Assembly (NCBI GenBank): GCA_963723165.1
Contig: CAVRPP010000008.1
Coordinates: forward strand, 62,001 to 126,000
DNA: 64,000 nucleotides
Source: UBA4744 sp963723165
GTDB lineage: Bacteria > Actinomycetota > Acidimicrobiia > Spongiisociales > UBA4744
Direction of reading: 5' to 3'
Shown here: positions 49,972-58,807 of the stretch, one piece after another
How the letters are laid out: each line of letters opens with the position of its first letter
Position numbering within the stretch: position 1 is the stretch's first letter
The notes under the pieces: generated by a model
What the model was told of the DNA's origin: nothing
Databases searched by the model: none
The model's input: the letters and a program-made list of their open reading frames with translations, nothing else
Made by a program: the position numbers and the translations under genes

Positions 49972-51038
49972 GAGCCGACGGCCCCGTTGACCACTTCGGC
50001 TATGCGCGTCCTCTCCTCAGACGTCAGGTCGGGTCGGATCGGGAGCGAGATCACTTGTTCGGCCAACCGCTCGGTCAGCGGCAGCGACGGCGCTCCCTCA
50101 GCGTACGGTGGCTGAAGATGCGTGGGCCGCGGGTAGTACACCCCGTAGCCGATACCTGCGGCTTCTAGAGCATTGATCAGTGCCGACCGATCCGGGACCC
50201 GGATCGTGTATTGGTGGTACACGTGCGAGCAACCCTCCTGCACGAACGGCTTGACGACTGCTCCTGAGAGATGCTGATCGTAGAAAGCGGCGTTGGCCTG
50301 ACGCCTACTGGTCCACTCCGCCAGTCGACCGAGTTGCACACGTCCGATGGCACCTTCGATCTCTGTCATCCGCTCATTCAGACCCACCAATTCGTGGAGA
50401 TAACGCTCTTCCATACCCTGGTTCCGCAACAACCGGGCACGCCGAGCCAGCTCCGGATCATTGGTGGTGATCATGCCGCCTTCGCCGGTGGTCATGTTCT
50501 TGGTCGGATAGAACGAAAAAGCTCCAAATGCGCCGAGAGCCCCCACCCGACGGTCGTTGACGGTTGCGCCGTGAGCCTGGGCCGCGTCCTCCACAATCAT
50601 GAGGCTGGCGCGTTCGGCCAGTTCGAGCAGTTCATCCATCGGGGCGGGATGACCGAATAGGTGCACGGGCATCACTGCAACGGTGCGTTCAGTGATTGCC
50701 GGTTCAACGAGTTCGGCCGTAATCGAATAGGTGCGCTCTTCGACATCGACAAAGACCGGGACTGCCCCGATGAGCCTGACGGCATTGGCAGTTGCGGCAA
50801 ACGTGAACGAGGGCACGATGACCTCGTCTCCAACGCCAACGCCGGCAGCCAGGAGGCCGACGTGGAGCGCTGCGGTCCCGCTGCCTACACCGACCCCGTG
50901 TGAGGCCCCCACGTAGGCGGCGAACTCTTCCTCAAAGCCGCGCACCTCAGCGCCCGATACGAGCATTCCCGACGACAAGACGCGATCGACGGCGTCGCGT
51001 TCTTCCTGCCCGATGATGGGCCTCGATATTGGAATCAT
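49968..51038 (-). CDS. wbpE: DegT/DnrJ/EryC1 aminotransferase (WbpE-like)
   Basis: A 356-residue PLP enzyme. The PLP-binding lysine is K180 in SFYPTKNMTTGEGG. The start (MIPISRPIIGQEERDAVDRV) is typical, SGTAALHVGLLA and EDAAQAHGA follow, and YYPRPTHLQPPY is characteristic of the C-terminal part. It would transfer an amino group to C3 of UDP-3-keto-GlcNAcA. It overlaps the acetyltransferase upstream and wbpB downstream by ATGA. It could also act on another keto-sugar, but the operon makes the WbpE role most likely. Confidence 0.92.
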   Translation of the reverse strand: MIPISRPIIGQEERDAVDRVLSSGMLVSGAEVRGFEEEFAAYVGASHGVGVGSGTAALHVGLLAAGVGVGDEVIVPSFTFAATANAVRLIGAVPVFVDVEERTYSITAELVEPAITERTVAVMPVHLFGHPAPMDELLELAERASLMIVEDAAQAHGATVNDRRVGALGAFGAFSFYPTKNMTTGEGGMITTNDPELARRARLLRNQGMEERYLHELVGLNERMTEIEGAIGRVQLGRLAEWTSRRQANAAFYDQHLSGAVVKPFVQEGCSHVYHQYTIRVPDRSALINALEAAGIGYGVYYPRPTHLQPPYAEGAPSLPLTERLAEQVISLPIRPDLTSEERTRIAEVVNGAVGS

Positions 51039-51625
51039 GAAAGCTCCTCAAGCATCTCGCCATTCTCGACAAAACGGTCTCCCGTATCGGGATCGACCAG
51101 CACATCGCCTCGGGTCTCCAGAACGCGACCCGATCTGCCTACCCATCCGATGCGGCGAGCCGGGCTCCCAACTACGAGAGCGTAACCGGGCACGTTTCGG
51201 GTAACCGTTGCCCCGGCCCCCACCATCGACCAGGCCCCGATCTCGACCCCGGGAAGAACCACGGCCCGGGCGCCCACCGCCGCCCCGCGCCTGACGGTGA
51301 CCCCGCTGGCTTCCCAATCGCTGCCTGATTTGAGAGAGCCGTCCGGATTGATCGAGCGCGGGAACATGTCGTTGGTGAGTACCACGGCCGGACCAATGAA
51401 AACGCCTTCCTCGAGGAGGGCGGGGGCGTAGACGAGGGCGTAGTTCTGGATCTTCGAATTGGCGCCGACGGAGATACCGGCATCCACATATGCTCCCCTC
51501 CCGACGATGCAGCCGGACCCAACCACTGCTCCCTCTCTGATCTGAGCCCCATGCCACACCTTGCAGCCGTCACCGATCACGGCATCAGGTGAGACATCGG
51601 CGGAAGGCGCAATGTACGCGGACAT
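51035..51625 (-). CDS. wbpD: Hexapeptide-repeat N-acetyltransferase (WbpD-like)
   Basis: A 196-residue left-handed beta-helix acyltransferase. The repeats include DAVIGDGCKVWHGAQIREGA and VVGSGCIVGRGAYVDAGISV. NDMFPRSINPDG marks the family of UDP-2-acetamido-3-amino-glucuronate N-acetyltransferases. It would complete UDP-GlcNAc(3NAc)A. It is the first gene of a four-gene operon wbpD-wbpE-wbpB-wbpA with ATGA at every junction (the last altered by the frameshift). No epimerase (WbpI) is in the window, so the sugar may stay in the gluco configuration. Confidence 0.92.
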   Translation of the reverse strand: MSAYIAPSADVSPDAVIGDGCKVWHGAQIREGAVVGSGCIVGRGAYVDAGISVGANSKIQNYALVYAPALLEEGVFIGPAVVLTNDMFPRSINPDGSLKSGSDWEASGVTVRRGAAVGARAVVLPGVEIGAWSMVGAGATVTRNVPGYALVVGSPARRIGWVGRSGRVLETRGDVLVDPDTGDRFVENGEMLEELS

Positions 51626-51789
51626 AGAAATTCGACTCCTCAGGGAAAGATGGCCCGATGATAGCGGTCGGCTCGCAGGGCAGATGCAACCATGGCCGTC
51701 TTCGCCGGTGGGTGTCCGACCGGTATCCCGGGCTCGGCCGGCGCCTCCACCGTCACACTACAATCGATGATCCGCCCCGGAAAGTGAAC

Positions 51790-52437
51790 GTGCCTGGCAT
51801 GCTGAATCCGCAGTACGACCGCGCTTTGGTGCTGGCGCCCCACACCGACGACGGGGAACTGGGAGCCGGAGGAACCATCGCCCGACTGGTGGCCTCCAAA
51901 ACCCGCGTCACCTACGTTGCGTTTTCCTCGGCGGACGAATCTCTGGCGCCCAACTGGCCACCCGACACACTCCGTAGAGAGGTGGCGGCGGCAACAGCCC
52001 AGCTCGGTATCGCGCCAACCGATCTCTTCGTACTGGACTACAAGGTCCGGCACCTCCATGAACGACGGCAGGAAATCCTCGAGTATCTCATCGAACTAAG
52101 AGACGAACTAGCGCCCCAACTCGTGTTGATGCCTTCGGCAACGGATCTCCATCAGGACCACGAGGTAGTTGCCAAAGAGGGCCTTCGAGCCTTCAAACAC
52201 ACAACCATCCTCTCGTACGAAATCCCCTGGAATCATCTCGATTTTCGAGCATCCGGATTCGTTGAATTGAGCAGCGACGATCTGGACAAAAAGATCCGGG
52301 CCATGGAGTGCTACGAGTCGCAGAAGCATCGTTCCTACGTCAACGCCGAGTACCTGCGCGCCCAGGCTCGCTTCCGGGGTGTACAAGCCGGTGCGACCTT
52401 CGCCGAAGTCTTCGATGTTGTCAGGTGGATCTACTGA
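51790..52437 (+). CDS. PIG-L family N-acetylglucosaminyl deacetylase-like protein
   Basis: About 215 residues, with the zinc motif in an unusual form, APHTDDGELGAGG (usual AHPDDExxG), and the third ligand in DLHQDHEVV. These enzymes deacetylate amino sugars or related molecules. A close relative type acts on sugar-linked lipids or on LmbE substrates. The GTG at 51790 has GGAAAG 5 bases upstream; an ATG at 51799 is the alternative. It lies divergent to the wbpD operon, in a polysaccharide locus, so an amino-sugar target is likely. The H-T-D-D-G-E spacing is kept, so the enzyme is probably active. Confidence 0.85.
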   Translation: MPGMLNPQYDRALVLAPHTDDGELGAGGTIARLVASKTRVTYVAFSSADESLAPNWPPDTLRREVAAATAQLGIAPTDLFVLDYKVRHLHERRQEILEYLIELRDELAPQLVLMPSATDLHQDHEVVAKEGLRAFKHTTILSYEIPWNHLDFRASGFVELSSDDLDKKIRAMECYESQKHRSYVNAEYLRAQARFRGVQAGATFAEVFDVVRWIY

Positions 52438-52490
52438 ACATGGGTCGCCCGTGCAGGCGTTCACCGAGGTTTCGCAGCTTCCGCCGGCGG

Positions 52491-54191
52491 CTATCCCCGA
52501 TCGGCTTCCCGGATAACGGTGAGGTCGAGCGGAATAGGATTGGTGGGCAGGTCTGACGCCAGGAGATCGCTGTAGGCCACCAGGAGTTTCTCCTGCGAGT
52601 CCTCCCAGGAGAAACTCCTCAGGAACGCCGGTGTGATGGCCGCCCGAAGCTCGGACCGGTTCTGAAGGACCCACCCAATGCACTCGACGAGCTTGTCGAC
52701 CTCCGGATAGGGGAAGACGCAACCGACACCGTGCGAGGAGATGAACTCTTCCATGGCGGCGAGGTTGGAAGTCACGATCGGCAGGCCGCCGTGAAGGTAC
52801 TCAAAGAGTTTGTTTGGCAGGGAAACGTTGTGATTTGCGACCTCGTTCGAGGCAACAACGAACCCCAGGTCGCCGTCGGACAGGTAGGCGGCCACTTCAT
52901 GAGGCAGCACGGCAGGGACGAAGTGAACCCGGTCGACTGCATCCGCCTGCTCGGCAAAAGAGCCCAGGAGATCCCTGGTGCGTTCGGAAATATTGGTGAG
53001 AACGAGGGCCAGGTGGAATTCGGGAAGCCGCCCCACGGCCTCGATGAGCAGATCCAGGCCGCGGTTCTTGTTGACGCCCCCTGCGTAGACGCCCAGGGTA
53101 ACGTCCTCGCCGATCCCGATAAGACTGCGAAGGCTCGGCACATTCGCATGAGCGGACCCGCGGGGCGGGGCATTCAGGACGACCGCAGGTGGGGTGTGCA
53201 AACCGTACCGGTCCTGCAACCGCTGGGCGAGTTGCGGGGACACGGTCATAACGGCGTCAACTTCCCCCATGAAGGTCTCTTCAACATCGAGGAAGGCCCG
53301 ACTGCGGAGGGCGCCGTAGTGCTCTTCGAGGCCCGCTGCATCCTCGTGGCTGTCGTAAAGCACCTTGAGCGACCGCCCGGCTGCGACGGCTCGCCGCTTG
53401 GCATGGACGGCAGCGGGCAGCGTCTGGAAATCATTGGCCTGGATCACGGCCGGAGCCAGACGGTCCAGCAGACGACCAAATGCCAGATCCAGGTCGAGTA
53501 GTTGAGGCTCGGTCTTCTGCCATCCGGGGTTCCGGACGCGGGTTTGCGACTTTGGCGGTTGCCCGGTCGGCGCCACCGATTGATCGCCCCGAACGAGTGA
53601 TCGTTGTTCTTCGAGCCGCCGATTCCATCGCCGCGCCAGTCGCCGAAGCCACACCCGCCTGAAGGCCCTTCCCGAAACAACGTCGAAGACCGGGCGATGG
53701 TCGGCGCTTGCTCTCATAGCACGCCCGTGGATTCGGGCAACTACCAGCGCCGGCTTCTGCAAAGCCGCCGATCTCCGGAGCGCCCACCGCTTCGTACGCT
53801 GCAGTTCGTGACCGGCCAGCCTCTGGGGCTTGAAGTACTTGCCCTCCCCGGCTTCCTCGGTGAGACGATTGGCATACAACGCCGCTTGGGCGTTGGCGTA
53901 ATAGAGAGCTTCTCGGGGCGACAGCTGTCTTGCCCATGAGCTCTTCGGATCCTTCTTGGCGGACTCAGGAGCACGACCCTGCAACTGGCGCGTCGTCATC
54001 AGTGCATAGGCAACAGGCTGTTCAATGATCGTCACGCCGTGCAGCTTGTACTCCTCGCGCCCTTCGGTCATGGAAGGGGTGATCACATAGACATCGAGGC
54101 CTGCGGAAGCCAGCGAAACCGCTTGCCGCTTCACGCGGGAATCGAATTCGATACCACCGTGGAGCAAGAGAACAACTCGTCGATTGGACAC
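52491..54191 (-). CDS. GT4-family glycosyltransferase with long central insert
   Basis: About 566 residues. The N-terminal VVLLLHGGIEFDSRVKRQAV is a GT-B start. A central basic stretch (about 60-240, including LQGRAPESAKKDPKSSW and ARRWNRRLEEQRSL) is unusual. Then follow IQANDFQTLPAAVHAKR, LYDSHEDAAGLEEHYG, GVYAGGVNKNRGLDLLIEAV, HNVSLPNKLFEYLHGGLPIV and CVFPYPEVDKL, all typical of GT4. The GTG at 54191 lacks a clear ribosome binding site, and a longer reading to 54542 runs under the propeller gene. It probably adds a sugar to a lipid-linked chain. Confidence 0.85.
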   Translation of the reverse strand: MSNRRVVLLLHGGIEFDSRVKRQAVSLASAGLDVYVITPSMTEGREEYKLHGVTIIEQPVAYALMTTRQLQGRAPESAKKDPKSSWARQLSPREALYYANAQAALYANRLTEEAGEGKYFKPQRLAGHELQRTKRWALRRSAALQKPALVVARIHGRAMRASADHRPVFDVVSGRAFRRVWLRRLARRWNRRLEEQRSLVRGDQSVAPTGQPPKSQTRVRNPGWQKTEPQLLDLDLAFGRLLDRLAPAVIQANDFQTLPAAVHAKRRAVAAGRSLKVLYDSHEDAAGLEEHYGALRSRAFLDVEETFMGEVDAVMTVSPQLAQRLQDRYGLHTPPAVVLNAPPRGSAHANVPSLRSLIGIGEDVTLGVYAGGVNKNRGLDLLIEAVGRLPEFHLALVLTNISERTRDLLGSFAEQADAVDRVHFVPAVLPHEVAAYLSDGDLGFVVASNEVANHNVSLPNKLFEYLHGGLPIVTSNLAAMEEFISSHGVGCVFPYPEVDKLVECIGWVLQNRSELRAAITPAFLRSFSWEDSQEKLLVAYSDLLASDLPTNPIPLDLTVIREADRG

Positions 54192-54420
54192 CGCAGGAAC
54201 ATACCACGCAGTCTCTCGGAGCTGAGACGGCTCCGGCGGAAGATGACGGCCGGTTTGGATCGGCGGGCGAGGCTGTCCACACCGGTGGACCGGGGACTCA
54301 AGGCCTCCAGGCTCTGTGCCGATGAAGGGAAGGCGGTGGAAACACCCGTCCGGGCCGGCTCGCGGGTCGCCCGCGAACGAAACGATTTCAGTTGAGTAGG
54401 GTTGCGAAAGGCAGGCGAAC
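54192..54420. other. Longest intergenic stretch (divergent promoters)
   Basis: This 229-base stretch lies between the divergent GT4 gene and the propeller-operon start. I see no convincing gene or strong palindrome. It probably holds the promoters of both transcripts. Confidence 0.4.
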
Positions 54421-55413
54421 GTGCGGAAACGGCGAGTCATTACGGTGCTGATCATGATCGCTGCGCTGGTGGGGTCGGCGATTCCGGCCGGCGCGGCGGG
54501 CAGTTCCGATCTGGATGAGTTGATCTTGGTGGACTCGACCACCGGTGAGATCTCCCCCTACGGACTGCACACTCCCGCCGGATCAATCGATCTCGAGATC
54601 GGTTTGGTTGGGGAGTTGAGCGAAACCCGGCCGGGTATTGATGTTGTGTGGGGCGGCTATCTGGGCGGATCGTACGGCTCGGACATCCTGGCTTACGATC
54701 GAGATACGGGCTGGTTCGGGTTCCTGGCGGTCGGGGCCAACGGGCTCACCTACCCGTTCTTCGACGGATTCGGCACCCGGGGTTGGTCGCACGTCGTCCC
54801 CGGCGACTACAACGGTGACGACATCGCCGACCTTTTGTTCTACCGGGCAAGCGACGGATTGATGCGCTTCTACACCGTCACTGCCGACGGAAGATTCACC
54901 CCGATGACTCCGATCATGTACGGCAACCGGGGATGGACCCAGATGATCCCCGGCGACTTCGACGCCAACGGCACCGACGATCTGATGTGGTACCGGGCAA
55001 CCGACGGGCTCATGCGCTTCTACACGGTGTCGCCCGCCGGCCGATTCACCCCCATGACCCCGGTCATGTACGGCAACCGGGGTTGGACCCAGATCCCTTC
55101 AGGCGATTTTGACGCCGACGGACGCGACGACCTGATGTACTACCGGTCGACCGATGGGCTGTACCGCTTCTACACCATCAGCCCGTCCGGGAGTTTCTCG
55201 CCCATTTCTGATGTCGGACACACCAGTACCGGCTGGCAGCAGATCTTGGCCGGACGGTTTGACACCGATGCGGGTGCCGATCTGGTGTTCTACCAACCGG
55301 GCACCATCCAGGCTCTCGGATATTCACCCGGTTCGCTCGTGCCAATCTCCGTGCCGGCCTCTGCCCCGGCCGCCCAGATTCTGACCGTGCTCAACTGGTC
55401 ACCGTTCCAATAG
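54421..55413 (+). CDS. Secreted propeller-only protein (type B repeats)
   Basis: A 330-residue protein with a signal peptide (RVITVLIMIAALVGSAIPAG) and no catalytic domain. Six repeat-like units of about 50 residues fill the rest. The central ones are GWSHVVPGDYNGDDIADLLF, GWTQMIPGDFDANGTDDLMW and GWTQIPSGDFDADGRDDLMY, each followed by YRA(S/T)DGLMRFYT. The last strand (AAQILTVLNW) may close the ring with the first unit. Asp-rich loops suggest calcium sites. GTG start. It is first of four genes with the same C-terminal module; the next starts 8 bases on. A role as adaptor, competitor or structural wall protein is inferred. Confidence 0.85.
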   Translation: MRKRRVITVLIMIAALVGSAIPAGAAGSSDLDELILVDSTTGEISPYGLHTPAGSIDLEIGLVGELSETRPGIDVVWGGYLGGSYGSDILAYDRDTGWFGFLAVGANGLTYPFFDGFGTRGWSHVVPGDYNGDDIADLLFYRASDGLMRFYTVTADGRFTPMTPIMYGNRGWTQMIPGDFDANGTDDLMWYRATDGLMRFYTVSPAGRFTPMTPVMYGNRGWTQIPSGDFDADGRDDLMYYRSTDGLYRFYTISPSGSFSPISDVGHTSTGWQQILAGRFDTDAGADLVFYQPGTIQALGYSPGSLVPISVPASAPAAQILTVLNWSPFQ

Positions 55414-55421
55414 GAGAAGCC

Positions 55422-57012
55422 ATGGCGACACTTCGGATCCGCACGATTCGCAGAATTTCGGTGCTTGCCACCCTCGTTGTTGCCCTCTCCGGGTTCTCCA
55501 CAGGACCAGCTTTGGCCATCAGCGACCTCGGCCCCGGCGACAACGGACCGGACGTTATCGAACTCCAAACCGAACTTCAGACCAAAGGCTTCTTCCGCGG
55601 ACCGATCACCGGCACGTACGACGACTCCACCGCGTCGGCGGTGATGGCTCTCACCAAGGAACTTGGAGTGACTCGCTCCAGCACCTTCTCCGTTGCGCTT
55701 TGGGATGACCTCCAGCGCTTCCCCGGCCCGTGGATACCTCGAGCGCGATGAGACCAACCGGCTCGAAGCCAACCTGACCAAACAGGTGATGTACTGGATC
55801 AAGGACAACGTTGTCGAGGCCATCGTGCCGATCAGTTCCGGACGCTCCGGGTACCAATCGCCGCCCGGCGATTACACGCTGTTCTTCCACGACGAAGGAT
55901 GGACCGGTTCGGTGGATGGACGCGGCACCTACAACGACTGGTATTACACGGTCGGGTTGTCGGTTCACGGGTATCACAGCGTGCCCTCGTATCCCTATTC
56001 ACATGGTTGTCTCCGGGTCGAGTATTGGGACAGCGACTACCTGGAGGCAGAACTGTCGCTCAACATGCCTCTCCACATCTGGTTCGAGCCGTCCCACTTC
56101 GAACTGCCCAGCTTGACGGCCGCCCAGCCGGGGTACTACGTAGACGACCTGCTTTCGGTAGACCAGCTCACCGGCGCCATCACCCCGCTCCGCTTGCTCG
56201 TCGACGGGCCCACCGGGAAGATCGTCGTCAGTGGAGATGCTTCCACGGTCTCGGCTGGATTCGACCTCGCCTGGGCGGATCGCACCACTCCGGCCGTCAC
56301 TCTGTACGACCAGTCGAGCTCGGTTTTCCATGCCCGCCAGATCGGCGACTCGGGCTCAACTTCGTTCCTGTACCAGGTCACGGGCACCCGCAACTGGTCC
56401 CACGTGATCCAGGGGGACTACAACGGTGACGCCACCCCCGATCTGCTTTTCTACCGGGCCTCAGATGGCCTGATGCGGTTCTACACCACGTTGCCGGACG
56501 GCCGCATGCGTGCCATTACTCCCGCGCTGACGGGCAACCAGGGTTGGTCTGAAATCGTTCCGGGCGACTACGACGAGGACGGCCGCGATGAGATTCTCTG
56601 GTATCGAGCCTCGGATGGGTTGATGCGCATCTACGAAATCTCCACCGACGGCAACCTCCGGCCGATCACGGAGGCCATGTACGGAACGCGCTCTTGGACC
56701 CGGATACCCAGCGGGGACTTCGATGGCAACGGAACCGACGACCTTTTGTTCTATCGTGCGACCGATGGCTTGTTCCGGTTTTATACGCTCCACGGAGCCG
56801 AGTTCGAATCGATGTCCGCGGCCGGGCACCTTTCTCAGAATTGGAGCCAGATTCTCACAGGAACATTCGATGACGTACCCGGAGAGGATCTGGTTTTCTA
56901 CAAGACCGGATCGATCCTGGCTGCTCGCTTCGCATCCCCGGGAGTCATCACCATCGCCCAGGTGGCAAATGCACCCGCTCACCAGGTTCTGGTAACCGTT
57001 GACTGGGATTGA
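55422..57012 (+). pseudogene. L,D-transpeptidase with type B propeller, frameshifted
   Basis: Read as one gene with one extra base removed (CCC at 55727-55729). The first part (55422-55730) has a signal peptide (LATLVVALSGFSTGPALA) and a peptidoglycan-binding domain (DNGPDVIELQTELQTKGFF). The second part, in the next frame, gives YLERDETNRLEANLTKQVMY and the YkuD catalytic motif VHGYHSVPSYPYSHGCLRV, with Cys in SHGCLR. Then come six propeller units (DYNGDATPDLLFYRASDGLM and so on). It would make 3-3 cross-links or attach proteins to peptidoglycan. As sequenced, the product would stop at the PG-binding domain. It starts 8 bases after the propeller-only gene. Confidence 0.82.
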
Positions 57013-58807
57013 CCGAACCCCGCAAGCCGCCGCCCGGCCCGACCTGCAAGTCCTGACACAACCAAAACGTCGGTTGGTTCAGGTGCTGGTCACCACAGTA
57101 TGTGTCCTAGCCTCACTGACGGTTGCCCCAACCGAGGTGAAGGCCCTCACCAACTCAAACGTAATCGTCGTGGGTTCTTCCGAGTGCGATGGCAACGTCC
57201 GACGCGGCCACCTCGCCTCCCGGCTCGAACTGGCCGGGTTCGTCCCATCCATCCTGTGTATCTCGTCTTCGGGTCCTTCGTTTGGGATCGACGTGGCTCG
57301 TATGGATCCGGTTGCAGCCTCCACCGTTGTGCTCACCGCAGGATTGAACGTTCGCCCGGCTCCGATCTTCGGCGAACCTGCACAGTCCGACCTCTTCGTG
57401 CCGCAGACCGACTCCGACGGGTACATCACGCCCGCAGGGTTCCGCCAAGCGGTGCGGACGACCGTCGACGAACTGCGGCTTCTCGGTGTGGAGCGGATCA
57501 TCTGGTTCCCGGTGGCCGATTCCGGCCACGGCTGGCACAGCCACTACGTCACCAACAACGCCATTCTGCGGCAGGAAGCCGCCCTTCTCGATTTCGAAGT
57601 CGTTCCGTGGGATCTCATGGTCGACGCGGATTGGTTCGGTTCCGACGGCGTGCACTACACCGACGAGGGGTATACGCACTTCGTCGATGCGATAACCGAG
57701 GCCGTCGGCGATGCCGTTGCTCCCCCATCGGTGCAACTCGGCCCCTGCAGCTACCTGGCGAGAGGTGTCCCCGCCGCCACCGGCGCCACCATCCTCGGCA
57801 TCACCGAGCAGGAATTCCTCGACGCCAACCCCCATTGGAATCCTTTCTGGCTATACGGCGGCATCGTGTGCAGATCTGCGGCCGAAGTCCCGCATCCCGA
57901 TGCGAACGGCACGCCCATCTCGGAGGACTCGGAACGCATCCTCACCTATTCGCCCTATACGGGCGTTCTTGCCGAGTTCTTCGCCGGCACCCCGGAGGCA
58001 GGAGGTCCGGCCAGCATCATCGGCCCCGTCTCCTCCCATGTCACCGACGTACTCGGGGCGGACATAGTGTCGAGAGTGACCCTGGAGGGGGACTCCACCC
58101 CTCACCTGCTTCTCTACGACCGGCCGACCGGATGGTTCGACTACCTCTCTGCCGACGGGGCAGGTAACTGGAGCACCGTCTCGCACATTCGCGGCTCGAC
58201 CGGGTGGTCCAGCATCGTTCCGGGCGATTTCAACGGCGACGGAACAACCGATCTGCTTTTCTATCGTGCCACCGATGGGCTGATGCGTTTCTATACGATG
58301 GGACCACAAGGCATTGGAGCACCGCTGACTCCGGCGATGCATGGCACCCGCGGCTGGACCCACATCGTGGCAGGTGATTTTGATGGTGAAGGTTCAGAAG
58401 ACGTGTACTGGTACCGGGCGAGCGACGGGTTGATGCGCTTCTACGAAGTTCGATCGGCCGGGCGGATGGTCCCAACGTCGCCGGCAATGGTTGGTACGCG
58501 AAACTGGACGCACATTCCTGCAGGTCGATTCGGCGAAAACACCGGTCTGATCTTCTATCGAGATGACGGGCTGGCACGGTTCTATGGTGTCGGCACGCAA
58601 TGGAGATTCTCGGCGCTCAGCCCGGTCCTGAATTTGGATCCCGGATTCCGCGACGTGGTGACCGGCAATCTCGACGGGGCAGGCACCGATGAGGTGTTTT
58701 GGTACCGGTCCGCCGGAAGCATGGTGACCACCCTTTCCGATGGGCAGCACCAACCGGTAACGGGATCAACCCCGATGCCGCAAGGATTGCTCATGGTCGA
58801 TCCCTGA
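56999..58807 (+). CDS. Secreted SGNH-hydrolase-like protein with type B propeller
   Basis: A 602-residue protein with a TTG start overlapping the transpeptidase stop by 14 bases. A signal or anchor (LVQVLVTTVCVLASLTVAPT) is followed by an SGNH/GDSL-like domain (about 50-240) beginning VIVVGSSECDGN and ending in SDGVHYTDEGYTHF, the usual Asp-x-x-His block. Next is a cysteine-bounded segment (about 248-300) with weak LysM-like character, then six propeller units (GDFNGDGTTDLLFYRATDGL and so on). An O-acyl esterase on wall or polysaccharide is possible. The N-terminal GSSECDGN differs from the usual GDS block, so activity is uncertain. Confidence 0.8.
   Translation: MTGIDRTPQAAARPDLQVLTQPKRRLVQVLVTTVCVLASLTVAPTEVKALTNSNVIVVGSSECDGNVRRGHLASRLELAGFVPSILCISSSGPSFGIDVARMDPVAASTVVLTAGLNVRPAPIFGEPAQSDLFVPQTDSDGYITPAGFRQAVRTTVDELRLLGVERIIWFPVADSGHGWHSHYVTNNAILRQEAALLDFEVVPWDLMVDADWFGSDGVHYTDEGYTHFVDAITEAVGDAVAPPSVQLGPCSYLARGVPAATGATILGITEQEFLDANPHWNPFWLYGGIVCRSAAEVPHPDANGTPISEDSERILTYSPYTGVLAEFFAGTPEAGGPASIIGPVSSHVTDVLGADIVSRVTLEGDSTPHLLLYDRPTGWFDYLSADGAGNWSTVSHIRGSTGWSSIVPGDFNGDGTTDLLFYRATDGLMRFYTMGPQGIGAPLTPAMHGTRGWTHIVAGDFDGEGSEDVYWYRASDGLMRFYEVRSAGRMVPTSPAMVGTRNWTHIPAGRFGENTGLIFYRDDGLARFYGVGTQWRFSALSPVLNLDPGFRDVVTGNLDGAGTDEVFWYRSAGSMVTTLSDGQHQPVTGSTPMPQGLLMVDP

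Noticed and set aside
47187..55730. Programmed +1 frameshifting at the three broken genes
   Set aside because: The sites share no slippery motif, stop-codon context or stimulatory structure that I can see, and the genes are unrelated. Sequence error or mutation is simpler.
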